64,000 nt of DNA, taken from the NCBI GenBank assembly GCA_963082975.1, contig OY720344.1, positions 85,250,107 to 85,314,106 on the forward strand, read 5' to 3'. The notes beneath the pieces are model-generated. The model was not told where the DNA came from. It worked only from the letters and a program-made list of their open reading frames with translations, and made no database searches. The translations under genes and the position numbers were made by a program. Shown in pieces: positions 1 to 14,007 of this stretch. The stretch's first letter is position 1. Every line of letters begins with the position of its first letter. This stretch comes from Labia minor. Taxonomy: Eukaryota; Arthropoda; Insecta; Dermaptera; Spongiphoridae.

Positions 1-3000
1 GTCTAGTCCAACTTGAAGCTTGCGAAGCGGATTCATTCCTAACAAAACTGCCATCGGTAGCCTCAGCCTCTCATCAGCATCTCATGCTTTTGACGTTACT
101 CAGTAATCATGAAGGTCGGACGGTGGAGATGGCTTTGGCTTGTGCTCGAGAGTCGGACCGAGAGCGATGGCTCAAGGCGGTGTCTCCTCCAGCCCCAGAA
201 CGTCCTGATGAAACCGTTTATGAGCAATGGGACTGTCCTCAGGTAGGTTGATCGCAATATTCAAACAATGCTTCTTATAGCTAATGCGCTTGCTTGCTTG
301 AATTAAGCAATTAACAATTAAATTATTTATTAATCTAAACTAAAATATTAAATCTCTGCATTGCAAAGCTTGTTTAACTAATTAATTAATATCTAAAATC
401 GAAAGATTGGATCATTCCAAATGATTTTTTTTTTCATTATAATTTATTATATATATATCATTAGAATAATCTTTTTCTTTCAATAATCGCATTTAAATTT
501 AATTAAACATAAATAACTAACCATATAACCATAGAAGTTTTTAACCATAAAATATTTATAAAATTTACCTCACGTATAAAAAGAAAATTATTAATTTTTG
601 AAGTTATAGATATTTTTAAAATATTAATTTCTAAAATTTCAATTATTTTTGTAATTATTTAACAAAATTCTTAAAATTATTATTATGTAATTTATTTCAA
701 TATTCACGTAAATTTTCAAAATTTACATTTAATAAATGAATTGAAAAAATAACCAGACTATCCTTTTTATATTAGCTATTCAAAATAAATAAATAAATTT
801 AAAATTATCTTGGTAATTTTACATTTAATATTGTTTTTTAGGTAATTGTACACTTACGAGTATATGTATGTATGATGAATTTTGATAAAACTTTACCAGT
901 GGATTCCTTTTTTAATTCTAAAAATCTTTCCTTAAGAAGTATGTGGCGGTCTCTTCTAGTTTATTAAAGTTTGCATATTATTATTAAATTATTAGTTTGC
1001 ATATAAATCCTTTGATATTCTATTTAGCTACCATGTTATATTATTTGACCACCTGAGGGCTCAACTAATTTTCTGATTTTATAAGTTCTGTTTGTATATA
1101 AGAAGATTAAAAAATTAATTAATTAAATAATTTTCCTATATCCAAACCGAACTTATAAAAACTGAAAATTAGTGAATAAGTTAATAATTGGTGAATTAGT
1201 CAATAAAACATTAATAAATGGCTGCTCATTCATAACTAGTTTATATGCAAACTTTAATAATTTTTATCTTGTACACGAAGCGACCGTCACATACTTCTTG
1301 AAAAAAGGAATCTACTGGTAAAGTTTTATAAAAATTCATCATACATACATATAAGTGTACAATTAACGTTTTTTATATAATGAATTAGCTAAATCGTTCA
1401 TATTTTGAAAAATTAAAAAAATTTCGTTAAAAAAACATTCTTTTTAAGGGGTAGCTTTTTACCTTTTAAACCCCTTCGATCATTAATATCGATCAAGAAT
1501 CATCCATTTTGAAATTTTGACAAATAATCGATATGTTTGTGAAAACCATAATTCTTTAAATTTTAAGACTAATTAATTATAAATGTGTTTTATTGTTTGC
1601 TCATTCACATTGGCTACTTTATTGTGGAATGAACTAATGTTAATTTAATTAATTGCACTCAAATATTGTGTTGTATTTGCACACCAAAAAAAAAACAAAA
1701 TATAAGTTTGAATTTCACTTTTATATGGGCCATATATATATTCAATTTTTGAAATATTATTTGCCCCAGCAGGGTACAGCTGTTCAACAGAAGTTGACTT
1801 AATGCAAAATGAATTCGACGTTTACAAGGAAGAAGACATATCATGAATTGGAGAAAGAATCGCTACCTGATAATTAGTAGCCATTGTGAATGGGAAATTG
1901 TAAATATCTTGTGAATCAGTCTAGTCACTGCTTTTACTAATATGGTAATAATAACGCCCTTTTTCTTTTAGATAAGGTTTGTGGTTAATCTGGTAAATTG
2001 GATATAAGGATATCATAATTTTTCCAAATAGTATTAGTATATGATTAACTAAATTAATTTTAGAAAATGTCTAACCATTATCAGTAAATTTTTATAAATA
2101 TAGTTTATACCTACTTCCAATCTATTGAAATAATATATTAAAGAATTATGTTTGACATTTGAATTGATAATAAAATTAATATATTGTTTTATCAACATTT
2201 TCTTTTTTTCTTAATAATTCATAAAAAAATATAAATATAAGTTAAAAAATTAGAATAAATTGATAAATATTGATTAAAGTTATTCTATTTATTATATATA
2301 TGAAAATGTCTCAATTTATGTTGTTATTTTTTCAGAAATAGTATGATTTATTTGTAGGTGATAGTGGAATTACAATACAAAAGGGATTGTGAGAATAAAT
2401 ATAAAATATTACAATTTCTAATTTATTTAAATATATTATGATTTTTAACGATATTATTTAATAAATCTAGAATTACTAATATTTCATTCAAAAATAGTAA
2501 AATAAAAATAAAAAAAGAAATTAGCGGAAATTATAAAGATTTTCTTAATTAAGACATGAAAAAATCAACATAAAGATAGTATATATTATCAATCCAAAAA
2601 TCCATTAAAAATAAATCACTAATTTTGATTACAATAACAGAGAAAAAGTATTTTAAATTTTGTTTTCATTAATATTGAAAAATTAAAAATGTTTAAGAGC
2701 CAAATCGGAAAAAGATTTTACCTTTTTTTAGAGCCATATTGAAAAAATTGAAAATGTTTAAGAGCCTGATCGCAAAAAAAATTTTAAAAAATCGAAAATG
2801 TTACCTTTTTTTCTATCATGACTTTAAATTTTTTAATTGAGCCACAATAAACTCGAAAAGAGCCACGGTTTGGCCACCGTGGGTATATATTATCAATTCA
2901 CAAAAATCCCTTAAAAATAAATCACTAATTTAGGTTACAATATCAGAGAAAAAGTATTTTAAAATTTTTTTTTATTAATTTTGAATTAAATTTTTTGTTT

Positions 3001-3376
3001 GTCAAAAATTGTATATTTTAATATGTAAAATGGGAAATATAATTGTATATTCTTGTTTAATTTATATTCCATGTGAATTAGAACTAGTCAAAAAAAATAC
3101 ACAATTATTTTTTAGGTACAAGCTTTGCATGCATACACTGCATCACAACCAGATGAATTGTCCCTTCAACTCGGCGATGTAGTTAATGTTTATCGGAAAA
3201 CAGCAGACGGATGGCAAGAAGGTGAACGAATACGTGATGGAGAACGTGGCTGGTATCCCGCGAATTATGTGAAAGAAATCGCTTCAGCTCACTTAAGAGC
3301 CAGGAACCTGAAGCAAAGGAATCGTCTCCTCGCACTTACAAGCAGCTACCTTCAACAAAATCGTAATCAAAAGTGA
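1..3376 (+). CDS. Exn: Ephexin-type Rho guanine nucleotide exchange factor, C-terminal part (PH tail and SH3)
   Basis: This is the 3' end of a gene that starts before the window. Coding exons are 1..242 (partial) and 3116..3376. They join in phase 0 (CCT CAG|GTAGGT; ATTTTTTAG|GTA CAA) and the stop TGA is at 3374. The first exon ends a PH domain: its last helix reads SDRERWLKAVSPP. The second is a full SH3 domain: ALHAYTASQPDELSLQLGDV, then GWQEGERIRDGERGWYPANY, then a short basic tail (ARNLKQRNRLL). PH directly followed by a C-terminal SH3 with the EGERIRDGERGWYP signature is the layout of the ephexin/ARHGEF family, which activates Rho GTPases at the membrane. The Dbl domain must lie upstream. 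The 2.87-kb intron carries a foldback repeat and a direct repeat. Which ephexin paralogue it is cannot be told from this tail. Confidence 0.9.
843..1365. repeat. Foldback (palindromic) repeat, older copy
   Basis: The two ends are inverted copies. The left end runs TAATTGTACACTTA..., then a stretch ending in ACTTTACCAGTGGATTCC. The right end runs GGAATCTACTGGTAAAGT and closes with TAAGTGTACAATTA. The middle has a second, inner inverted repeat around CCTATATCCAAACCGAAC. It is a diverged relative of the foldback at 22259..22810 and sits in the last intron of the ephexin gene. No coding capacity. Confidence 0.85.
2581..2980. repeat. Direct repeat of about 90 bp flanking a 210-bp insert
   Basis: Positions 2581..2672 and 2884..2980 are similar copies (ATATATTATCAAT, then AAAAATAAATCACTAATTT, then CAGAGAAAAAGTATTTTAAA). 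The insert between them ends in GAGCCACGGTTTGGCCACCG and repeats the phrase GTTTAAGAGCC. It is either a segmental duplication or an insertion with duplicated flanks. It lies in the ephexin intron. Confidence 0.7.
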
Positions 3377-6300
3377 CATGACCCTTTGTGATATTTTTAA
3401 TAGATTTAAAAAATTTTAAATGGACAAGTTCAAGAATTTGAATTCTTTACCTCAAAACCCCTTAGACCAATAGAACAAGAGATTAAAAAATAAAATATTT
3501 TCTTGAAGATAATATGTGTTACTAGAATATAAATGTTAATCTTTTCATATTGTTTACTACAAGTGGCTAACTTTTTGACATATACCTAATTAATATCGAG
3601 AATATCACACTAATCTCATTAAAAAGGCTGGAAATATATATATAGGTACACCATGAGTAAAATTTCTAGTTAATATAAGTCTAGTCTCTATATTCTTCAC
3701 CTATATTGTCTTCAGAGCAAAATTTTAATTTCACGAAAATTTCTTTTTTTTGTTAATAAATATTATATCATTATATCTATAAAATTGAAATTGTTAACAT
3801 ATTTCTCTAAAATAAATATAAATATTATTAATTTTTATTTTAAAAATGTGCCATTATAAAAAAATAATGTAATTAAAAATAATTATTTTCTAAGAATTTA
3901 AATGATCCAATGAAATATTAAATGATATACTTATAAAAATATAAATTTTACGATTGAACTAAAAGATTATATTATTATTAATATATAGACATGTTGATTT
4001 AATAAAATATCTGATTAAAATAGTATCATATAATCAATTATTAAAATAAATGGTAATTAAAAAATCTAGAAAAATATTTAGTATTTTAAAAGAATTCGAA
4101 AATTTGTCATTTCAAATATCAATTTAAAAAAATGAACTGTGCCCGGGCACAGAGCCAACCGACGATTTGAAATAAATTAATTTCCACCTACCTACATACA
4201 TATATATAATTTTTATTATATTTAAGTCCCGACCGAACGCATGAGAAGCGGGCGCCAGGTACATAGTCGCAGCACTCACACTTGCTGCGTCATTGGGCCG
4301 GAAGAATTAGGCATTTTGCGCGAGTTTAAAATTTTTAAATTCTTTAATTTTTTTTTCTGTATTGATTTAACGCTGAGGGCTAGTATTCCATGAGTTTAAT
4401 TAGAAATATTACATATATCGATTGTTTAGTAAAAATAATTTTTGTGTAGAAAGTATCAAAAAATACTTTGTAACTACCACTTCCGGTTTTCGGATATACA
4501 ACAAAAGTTGATGAATTCATGCTACTGATGCATTAAGTAAATATATAAAATTTTAACAAAACCTTTTGAACCTTTCAAGCTATACACGTCTATACACAAT
4601 GAACAGACGGATGGACGGACAGACATCATGCTAAAAATGCTTTTTTTCTGTTAACAAAATGCCATGATTCGTGGAGATATGTAAAAATCTCCACATATGA
4701 ATTTTGGTGTCAAAACAATACATTCCCTTCCTATCGTCGGTCGGTAAAAAATATTTCACTTCAAATACATGAATATATAATTGAAAAATTCTAAATATGT
4801 TATAATATTAAATTATATGTGATAAATCATTTAATTAATTATAAACAAATGATAAAAAAAGAAAATAATACTCATTTATTAATCAATTTTTCAAAATTGT
4901 GGAAATTATTGTTTTTTTAATAAAAATTATTTGTTAAAATGTTGTAAAAGTTAAGGATAATGAAGATAAAATATTTTAACATCTCATTAACATTTAAGTA
5001 AGTAAATTAAAATATTTTTTATTTTAAAATTATTAATAAAAACAGAGTTATATGATAAATATACATATGTTTAAATAAAAAAAAATATTTATTACATAAA
5101 TTTTTCTTATAAGGAAGACAAAAATATATCAATATACATTATATCCACTTGTTAAAAATGCAAAAATATACTGTATATAAGAAACAAATTTTTTTTTATC
5201 TTTATATTTTATATTATATTTATATGTTGCGCTGACTCAGCTTAAGCTAGACAAAGTGCAGAAAAAGAGATATATTTCTTTATATAATATTTTTGTAAAT
5301 AAAATATATATTAATAATATAATGAATCCTTTTTTAATATCAATCAATTCATAAAAGATATAGTTTTTTATTAATAATTATATAATAAATATTAAATAAA
5401 GGATGATTTAAGTGTGTTAGATTTAGGAAAATAAAAATAAGTGTAATACTAGATAACATGTAAGAATAATAGATATGAACGAGATTTACAAACACAGAAT
5501 AGATTATTCTATTTAAAATATGATTACTTGAAAATTTAATTTAAAAATATAATTTATTTTATTTATACAGATATATGACCTCTTGTATTTCAAAAATAAT
5601 TAATGACAAGACATTTAATAAAGTATTACTATATTGATTTCCTATATTTTAAAAATATTTTAATTAGTTAAAATTTTATACTATATATATATATATATAT
5701 AATCACAGAATATATAATAATGATAAAACTGGAATTAGAATTAACTATATTCAAATTTGAATCATATTATTTAATTTAAATATATTAAAATTTTTATAGT
5801 AGTATGGATTCGTTGTTATGTAATCTACAAAATATAAAACTATTTCCATTAATTTTTCTATATATATATAAAATGTTTTATTTTTTGAAAATATTCGATA
5901 GTAGAAATTTGAAATTTATAAATATTCTTTGTCTTCTAGTAGAAAATTAACAATTTAATCAAAGTATTGCCTTTTCCTCTAATAAATAGAAAATTTAAAT
6001 TAATAAATTAATTATATAGGAATAAAAATTTTCATGTTATATTATTATATTATTACAAATATTGAAAATTATATTTTCAAAAAAAAATTAAGACTAGAAT
6101 CTTCAAAATAAAATATAATATTATAATTTTGAAACAATAAAAATACTAGATATGATAAGTACAATAGAAATTAGCCATTTAAATTTATATAAATATTTAA
6201 ACTTTTTGATAACTATAAAATAGACCAGTATAATTAATAATTAAGTTATCGATAGTTAAAATTATTATATTAAATATTTCAAATGATGTTTTTCTTTTAA

Positions 6301-6889
6301 ACATTTTTTTCCAGAATATCTTTAAAATTGGCAGCATTTGTCTATTTTGCAAGTAATGAAATTAAAAGAAGGGTAATTTATTTTAATTAAGGCTGAAAAT
6401 ACGAATACATGTATTAATTCTTTATTCATCATGAATAAAAATCAATGTAACAGATCTTTGAGAATGATATATAAATGGATTTAAGGAAATAGTGAATCAC
6501 AAAAGAAAATTTTCTAAAATTTATGAAAGCCAATAGTAGATAGAATTTTCTTTATTTTTAAAATCTAAATATCGACGATAAAATTATGTGATTTCTTTTT
6601 TTTTTTTTTTTTTTTGGAAATTCGTTCAAGATTCTAAACAATCCAATACTGTATACCTAACGGTATATGAGTATTTATTTAGAATAGAGTATATGTATTT
6701 TTAATACACAGTTTTATTGTTTATAAGGAAAATATTACCTTTTGAACGCGCGCGTAACATTTCAAATCTGAAATCTTTATTTTATTTGTTTACATTTTTT
6801 TAAAAAAAATAAAGTATTTTTGTATTATATATTATCAAAAGAATGGTGAAAAATATATTCATATCTCTGATTAAAATGTTTAATTTGTA
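3377..6889. other. AT-rich intergenic stretch with one repeat copy
   Basis: This lies between the ephexin stop and the p24 gene stop, which converge. Apart from the repeat at 4137..4750 it is AT-rich sequence with poly-A/T tracts. I see no exon with matching splice sites. A possible AATAAA poly(A) signal for the ephexin gene lies near 3489. Confidence 0.6.
4137..4750 (-). mobile_element. Diverged solo copy of the ACCGACCGACG repeat family (family A)
   Basis: The right end reads TATCGTCGGTCGGTAAAAA, the same terminus as the element at 33333..36285. Inside are the family's landmarks: a GGACGGACAGACATCATGC run, ATGCATTAAGTAAATAT, and paired ATCTCCACATATGA/GATTCGTGGAGAT blocks. The left end opens with the 16-nt perfect palindrome CTGTGCCCGGGCACAG, followed by AACCGACGATTTGAAATAAA. 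The arms of the 33-kb element carry a hairpin (GACCTG...CAGGTC) at the matching place. No coding capacity. Confidence 0.75.
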
Positions 6890-9642
6890 TTAAATTTTTG
6901 ATCTTCCTCCGGGTCCTTTAATATCGAATAATTTTCGGACAAAATACACTTGAACCACCGTTGTTATAACAATGACCAAAATTTGGGCAATAGACCAACT
7001 TAATACATATTGGTTATTATCTGATAAAAGATTATAATCACGCGCTTCTCTTCCTCTACTATGATGTTGATATTGAAGCATTTCATTAATATTCATTTCT
7101 ACACCTCGAATTGAAGACTGTAATTTCATAAAAAATTAATTTATTAATTAAATAATTTGAATATAAAATGACAAAAAAAATGAAATAAATGCTTACTGTA
7201 AAATTTTCAACACTTAGATCAAGTTCTTGAACTTCTTTAGTAAATTTTTCCCATTGGTCATATCTAAAAAAACAATTGTTTTATATTATTTTACATTGTC
7301 TTTTTTTAATTAAGGTCGCGATAATGTTTTTAAGGAGTCGCGGAAAATTTCATGAAAGATGATATTTTTATCAATATATTTCTTATATATTAAATATTTA
7401 TTCAAGTTTAAATTTATAAATTCAAATTTCACAAAAATTAAATTAATAATTTTAATTACTTTCATAAATTTTTATTTTAATTGAAATTTTTTGAAATAAA
7501 TTATTTTTTATTAAAAATATATTTACCTGATAACTGATATATAGAGATTAACTAATTTAGCTGCAAATCTTGAAAATTGATTATCAATACAAACACTATA
7601 GTAACCACCAGCACTTGATTGATCCTGATAATCTGAATTTGGTCGCCATTGATAAGGATGAACTATTTGTCCAGAGGGATGACGAACTGCAAAACCAGCC
7701 ATTCCATCACCTCCTCGTAAAACCTAGAAATAAATACTATCAATTAAAATAATAACATCAAAATATATTAAATTAATTAATTAATTTCTATTTCTCTGCA
7801 TTTAAAATAATTGGATCACTGATCATTATTATTTTTTTTTTCTATTTTTCTTTATAATTATATGTTTCGAAGAAAAATTAAAAATAATTAAATTTTGATT
7901 ATTTTTTTTTTCATTAAACAATCTTAATACTTTATCTGAAGAATATCTGTACAATAAAGTATTTGTAATATATGGAACATTTTTTATTAATAATGGAATT
8001 AATGAAATAAAAAAAAGAAAAGCCTTTAGCCCAAAATCTAAAATTTGTCTAAATTAGGAATAAAAATTATACATTTAAATATTTCAAAATATTGTAATTT
8101 TTTTTTTTATTCGTTGATAATTGTTGAGAGATTCTCTACTTTTGATCTCCCTATATCAATTATAAGGTTAAAATTGAATTTATAAAATTATTCTCCATGG
8201 TGAAAAAATAAAAAATGTTTACTTAAAATATGGATGAAAATAAACCAAAATGATCCTGTTTCATTCTATCATAAAATAAGAGTGATAAGATTAATAAATG
8301 AATAAATAATTCTTACTTAATCTTGACGTTCTACTTTTATCATATTTTAACATAGTTTTCATTAATGTTATTAATATATATAATAATAATGTATATTAAA
8401 TTTAAACAAGTCATGTTGTTATAACTTATCATTAATTAGGACATATTTTCAAAAGATATTATAAATATAAATATTATTATTATTATTAATTTGAAAAACA
8501 AAATATTCACTTGAATAAATTATAATGTTTTTTTCCACGATCTCTAAGAAAATATATATTTATACATATAATATTAATTGAGTTAAAAAAATTAAAAAAT
8601 AAATAAATATAAGTGATGTTTTTATTTCGAATTTATTATTCTACTTTTTATCATATTTTAATATAGTTTTCATATAATGTTATTAATATATATAATAATA
8701 ATGTATATTAAATTTAAACAAGTAATGTTGTTATAACTTATAATTAATTAGGGCATATTTTAAAAAGAAATGATAAATATTAATATTATTATTATTAATT
8801 TGAAAACAAAAAAAAATGTACAAAACCTACACAAAATATTCACTTGAATAAATTATAATTTTTTTCACGATCTTTATTAAAATATATATTTATTCATATA
8901 ATTTTAATTGAGTTTAATTGAGTTAAAAAAAATTAAAAAAAATAAATTTAAGTGGATTGACATTCGAATTTGATGACATTTATTAGAAATAAATTTTTAA
9001 GAAAATTGGTGAAAAGGAAAATGTTTATAAATACTCTTTTTAAAGTATATTTTTTTAGTACTAATAAAATAATTAAAATCAAATAAGTATTAACAAATAA
9101 ACAAGAAATAGTACTCATAAAATTTTATTTATTGGTGTATAATCGTTATTTTAATAAATAGAAAGATTAATATATAATTAATTAAAGAATAATATATTAA
9201 ATAGAATGGAATTAGAAAGTAGATTCGATTTGTTCGAGTTTCTTGTCCTTGAGTGAAGGGTGAGAGTGGATGGACAGAGAAAAAAATCTAACATATTTCT
9301 ATGAATTTTCTATTAAAATGAAATAGATTTTTTAAACTAATGATTATAATAAAGGCAGTAATCATGAAAGAATTGTATATATCAGCAGCCGTATGTTCAA
9401 TTTACCTGGAAACTGACATAAAAGGTTGCTCCCGGATTGACATATTGGAAATAACAATCCTCCTTTCCGGGGTCAATGTGCACTTTGTAATCCATAGCGA
9501 CTGCGGGAAGGGACTCGTACCATGGTGCATCCGCATACACAGACAATGGGATTAAACCAAGTACTAATAAATAAAGACTCATATAAAAATTAGCAATCAT
9601 TTTACTTGTGTACCATTGAAACATGTGCCACTCGCTTGACAC
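6890..9642 (-). CDS. TMED6: p24-family cargo receptor, TMED6/gamma type
   Basis: Exons on the minus strand: 9406..9642, 7527..7723, 7197..7263, 6890..7117, all with GT-AG borders and phases that fit; 242 residues. p24 proteins select cargo and shape COPI/COPII vesicles between ER and Golgi. Features in order: signal peptide (ANFYMSLYLLVLGLIPLSVY); a GOLD domain with the two conserved cysteines (EDCYFQY and YYSVCIDNQF); a coiled-coil stretch; one membrane span (IAQILVIVITTVVQVYF); and a short cytosolic tail VRKLFDIKGPGGRSKI. The ATG at 9642 gives the longest frame, but the ATG at 9600 puts the signal peptide at the N-terminus (228 residues) and may be the true start. The LSWSIAQILVI...QVYFVRKLF tail resembles TMED6, yet other gamma p24s are possible. 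Confidence 0.92.
8327..8945. repeat. Tandem duplication, unit about 300 bp
   Basis: The block CTACTTTTATCATATTTTAA... to ...CATATAATATTAATTGAG (about 8330..8585) recurs at about 8641..8915 with small differences. Shared landmarks are TAATAATAATGTATATTAAA, CACTTGAATAAATTATAAT and TTAATTAGGACATATTTT / TTAATTAGGGCATATTTT. It lies in the first intron of the p24 gene. Confidence 0.8.
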
Positions 9643-10547
9643 GAACAGAGACGATTCCAGTCACTGCCACCTAAACAGGTGGGCACATTCGAAGAGATCA
9701 AATATTTTCAGAAAGATTATATATTCATTTGCGGCAAGATTTAAAAATTATAATTACACAATTGAATTTTAAATTAAAAAATAATCATTTGGATATTTTC
9801 TGGTAATATAATACAGATAAATCGAACGCTGTACACATGAATGTTAAAATAAAAAATAAAATCTCTTAATACCCTTTATAAGTCTTTATATATCACAATT
9901 AATTAAATTAATTAATTAATATCCATTTAATACTATTATTATTATTATTATATTATTTTTAGTATATTTTTTTGGTTTATTTATTTCTAATAAATATATA
10001 CCGCGGCTCGGTACTTTAAAAAAATTATTCCTTATTAACTATGAATATTTAAGCTTAAGATTATTATTTAAAATAAATAAAGGACAAAAATATATGAAAC
10101 AATTTCAAACAATTTAAAATAACATAAATTAAAACAAAATAGTCATAAAACAAAATAGTCATAAAACATACAGCCCTTAAACGTACGTATTAATGCACTG
10201 AAAGACAGAAAAGTATGACCTGTGGATATAACATAATATTTATTTCGTAATTTGATTACAAAATATTATTAAAATAAATATTTTTAATTTTATTTTATTG
10301 ATAATAATTTGCACTGTCCGGCGTTGCCCCACGCCATTTTTTATTATTAAAAATCTTATTTTAAATTAAGAAAAAACTAACAAAGGTGATTTTCCCCGAG
10401 GCTGAAGCCAATACTGATCGATTTTTCTTTATAAAAATTATCTATGGTGTGAATTTCAAAAAAAATCTTATAGCGGTTTAATATTTAAAAAATAAATATA
10501 TATATAGAAATATATATACAATTTTTGCTAATAAGATTTATATGTAT

Positions 10548-10578
<31 letters not shown>

Positions 10579-12299
10579 TATTTGTTCTATTTAGAAAAAA
10601 AAATTTAAGAATTAGAAAAAATAAAAATTTATATCTTAAAATTTAAAAAACATTTTTTATATAGAGAGTGGAAGCCTTTCTGACCAAACTTCTTCTTCCC
10701 CCCCCCTTCCCCTCCCCACATTCATACACAATCACTTAGAATTATAATTATTTTATATTTACTTATATAAAAGATTATTTTAAAAAATATAAAAATTATT
10801 ACTTTTTTTATTTTTTTTTCATTGAATTTTATTTATTTTAATATTTATTATTAGGTTTATCTATAATAGAAAAAATATAAGAAAAATAATAGTGTTTAGT
10901 TTTATACACCGAAATTATCTTAAGATAAATGAAGAATTTAAAATAATCTTTAGTTTGAAAATGTTTTAAAGATAATTAAACGATTATTTATGATTAGAAA
11001 TAAACCTTATATAGTAGTTATACTAATTGTAAGTATAATAATAAAAATCTAAGTGGTTTCGATGTTTATTTACGTTATACTCGTAATATATTCCAAGAAA
11101 ATATTAATGTTATTGTAAAGTTTATGTAAATGTGTGAATGTAAAAGGGTGACTTGTAATAGTATGTAAGAAATTATAAAATGGCACTAAATAAATTCAAT
11201 TCATTAAATTAGAAAGAAAAAAAAAGAAAAATGTTTTTTGTAGAAATTAACGATGTTATCTATGAAAAAAAATTTTAACAAGAAACTTAAAGATGAAATA
11301 ATTTTTTCAATTTTTTCTATATTAGTGAAAAAGAAAAATTTATTGTTTTGAATGTTTTATATATATTCTTTTCTTTTTTCCTTTTGATGAATTGTTTTTC
11401 TATTGGATTATTCGCTTTTATGATTCTACTTCAAAGAGATTCTAAACGCCAATGAAAATGGCCAGAAATAATCTAACAAACCAATAGGCAAACAAAAAAC
11501 AAAACAAAATGGCGAATTCTAAAATTTGTTTAACAACTTATATAAATTATATATATTAAATTACTATATTTTTCGACTTTAAATTGTTAACTTAATTAAT
11601 CCAGCGAGCTTAACTATGCCAATATATTTTGAAAAGATTATATTTTAAGAAATATAATACGGATTGGATCTAAATTTAACATAATTCTTATTCTAAGTAA
11701 AAATTTTGAAATCTAGTTCGCTTTAGGTACTTATCCATTAATTTAAATCAAACATCAAAGAAATTGAAGAAAAATACATAACTTTCCTTTGGGAATCAAG
11801 TAATATTCTATTGGGGTCAAATCGATCTGATAACATAAATAAATGAACAAATAAATAAATACCAAAAAAATAAAAGGACCCCATATTTCCTAAACTATGA
11901 CAAATATAGAAAATTTTATATGAAACAATTTATAGAGTATTTTTTGATGAAATTCTCACTCTCTCTCTCTAATTTAGCTCATGTAAAAAAGAAATATGAC
12001 ATCGATTGAAAAAATACATAATGATTAAATATCTTAAAAATGCGCAAGAATTTCATAAATTTTCTCACTTTCTATAAAAAAAAGTTTAGTATATAACGGA
12101 ATTTTGTAAATTAAACCACATATTGATATTTGTTATTGTAAATTTATTCAAAAAATACAAACATATACACAACGTTTGGATTGCTACTTCTGCAATCGTT
12201 ATCAAGCGACTGCACTGTTCGAGCGTCCAGTATACTTACTTATTAACAAAATAACAATAAAAAGTCTTTAATTATAAGATTTATTATTATAATTTATAA
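9643..12299. other. Intergenic region upstream of the p24 gene
   Basis: The promoter side of the p24 gene lies at 9643..9700, a locally GC-richer piece. Further on there is a decayed relative of repeat family A around 10375..10425 (AAGAAAAAACTAAC followed by GATTTTCCCCGAGG, which matches the arms near 33700 and 35880). A pyrimidine run of C-rich bases occurs near 10697. No exon was found. Confidence 0.55.
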
Positions 12300-12954
12300 T
12301 TTTCATTTATTTTAATTTCTTGAATTTGACTCATTGAGTAAAATGCTCTTCAATTTTGTAATGACTGATGATGCTGTTCTTGTCTCAGATAGTGAGGCAG
12401 ATTTACAAACTCTTCTTGACAAATTTGATCTGTTGTCCCAAAAACTAACTATATAAATCTCTCTTAATAAAACAAAATGCCTAACCATCTCAAAGAATAA
12501 TATAAAATGTGAAATAAAACTAAAAGGCATTCCGATAGAACATGTCCCAAATTTCACTTAAGTGAGAATTGAAATATCTGCAAAAAGAAATCTGAAGCAG
12601 GAAATGTTGAATCAAGCAATAAAAGCATCCTGACTATATGGGTGCCTTTACAATACCATTTGGAACAACAGCAGAAGCTAAAACTCGTTTATATAAGACC
12701 GGCATACAACCAGTGTTAACATATGCTGTAGAGAGAAGAGCAGAAACAACCGCCAACCAACAAGTTCTAAAAACAAACGAGATGAAAATATTAAGAGCGA
12801 TCTATGGAAAAACAATAAGGGATAAGATCCTGAACGAACATCTCCGACAAATAAGCGGGGTACAAAATATTGTAGAATGGACAAAAAGATCAAAGAAGAG
12901 AATGGGATAACCATGTGGAGAGAATGCATGACGACCGTCTCGCCCGAATAACTA
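12300..12954 (+). pseudogene. Broken LINE reverse transcriptase fragment
   Basis: The forward frames read as the catalytic and thumb part of a non-LTR retrotransposon polymerase. VMTDDAVLVSDSEADLQTLL is the degraded Y/F-ADD active-site block. SLNKTKCLTISKN is the following strand. After frame changes comes TRLYKTGIQPVLTYAVERRA, then LKTNEMKILRAIYGK. Stops and shifts show that it is dead. The fragment is cut at 12954 by a mariner element and its last part resumes at 14008. Confidence 0.85.
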
Positions 12955-14005
12955 ACACATCGTTCAATAAGTCCCGAACTAACCCAGAGATTGTGCTAGT
13001 AGTACCAAAGTGGCCACGTTTCCATAGAGTAAGAACCTCTACATGAAACGTGTAAAAATTTCACGTCGATAGGATCACAGACAGCAGAGTTATCGAGGTT
13101 AGAGTAAAGTCACTTTGTAATTTGTTTGAAAATTGGAAAAAAGGGAGTTCCGCGTGTTGATAAAACATTGATTTTTAATGGTTAAAAACACCGTAGAAGC
13201 CCAAAAATAGCTTGAAAAACATTACCCGGACTCCTCTCCATCCAAAACAACGATTTGTCGTTGGTATGCTGAATTTAACGTTTAACGTGGTCGTTGGGAC
13301 ATAAACGATGTGGAAAGTGAAGGTCCGTGAAATTGCAGAAATGACACAGATATCATCTGGAACCGTATTTACAATCCTTCATAAAAAATTGAGCATGAAA
13401 AAGGTTTTTTCCAACAGCAACGAGTTGACGATTCAGAGAGCTGTTTATCGCTATTTACTCGCAATAAAAAGAATTTCCTGCGTCGATACGTGACCATGGA
13501 TGAAACATGGATACATCATTTTACTCCGGAGTCGAATCGGCAATCATCTGAGTGGCGCATGGATGGCGAAAGCGTCCAAAAACGCAGCAGTCTTCTGGCA
13601 AAGTCATAGCGTCTGTTTTTTTGAATACACATGGCGTTATTTTCATTAACTAGCTGGAAAAAGGTAAATCGATCAACAGTGATTATTATATTTACTTGTT
13701 GGAATGTTTGAAGGAGATCGCAGCACCCCCGTATTCGCCAGATTAAGCCCCCAGCGATTACTGGTTCTTTGCTGATCTCAAAAAAATGCTCCAGGGAAAA
13801 AGATTTGGCTCGAATGAGGAGATCATTGCCGAAACTGAAGCCTATTTTGAAGCAAAGGACAAATCCTTCTATAAACATGGTATAGAAATATTGGAAAGGC
13901 GTTAGAAATATTGTATCACTCTAAAAGAAGATTATATTGATGAATAAAAATGATTTTTGAAAAAAAATGTTATTTTCGTTGTTGGTCTCAGGACTGAACA
14001 ATTGT
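12955..14005 (+). mobile_element. Near full-length, inactive mariner transposon (type 1)
   Basis: The element is 1,051 bp between TA dinucleotides at 12953 and 14006. Its inverted ends start ACACATCGTTCAAT / ACAATTGTTCAG and share TCC.GA.ACCAAC further in. The forward frames give mariner transposase in pieces: helix-turn-helix part (VREIAEMTQISSGTVFTILH), the first catalytic block VTMDETWIHHFTPESNRQSS, and the last block PPYSPD*APSDYWFFADLKK followed by YFEAKDKSFYKHGIEILERR. At least two frameshifts and several stops break it, including a stop beside the final catalytic region. Mariner elements move by cut and paste into TA sites. Confidence 0.9.
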
Positions 14006-14007
14006 TA

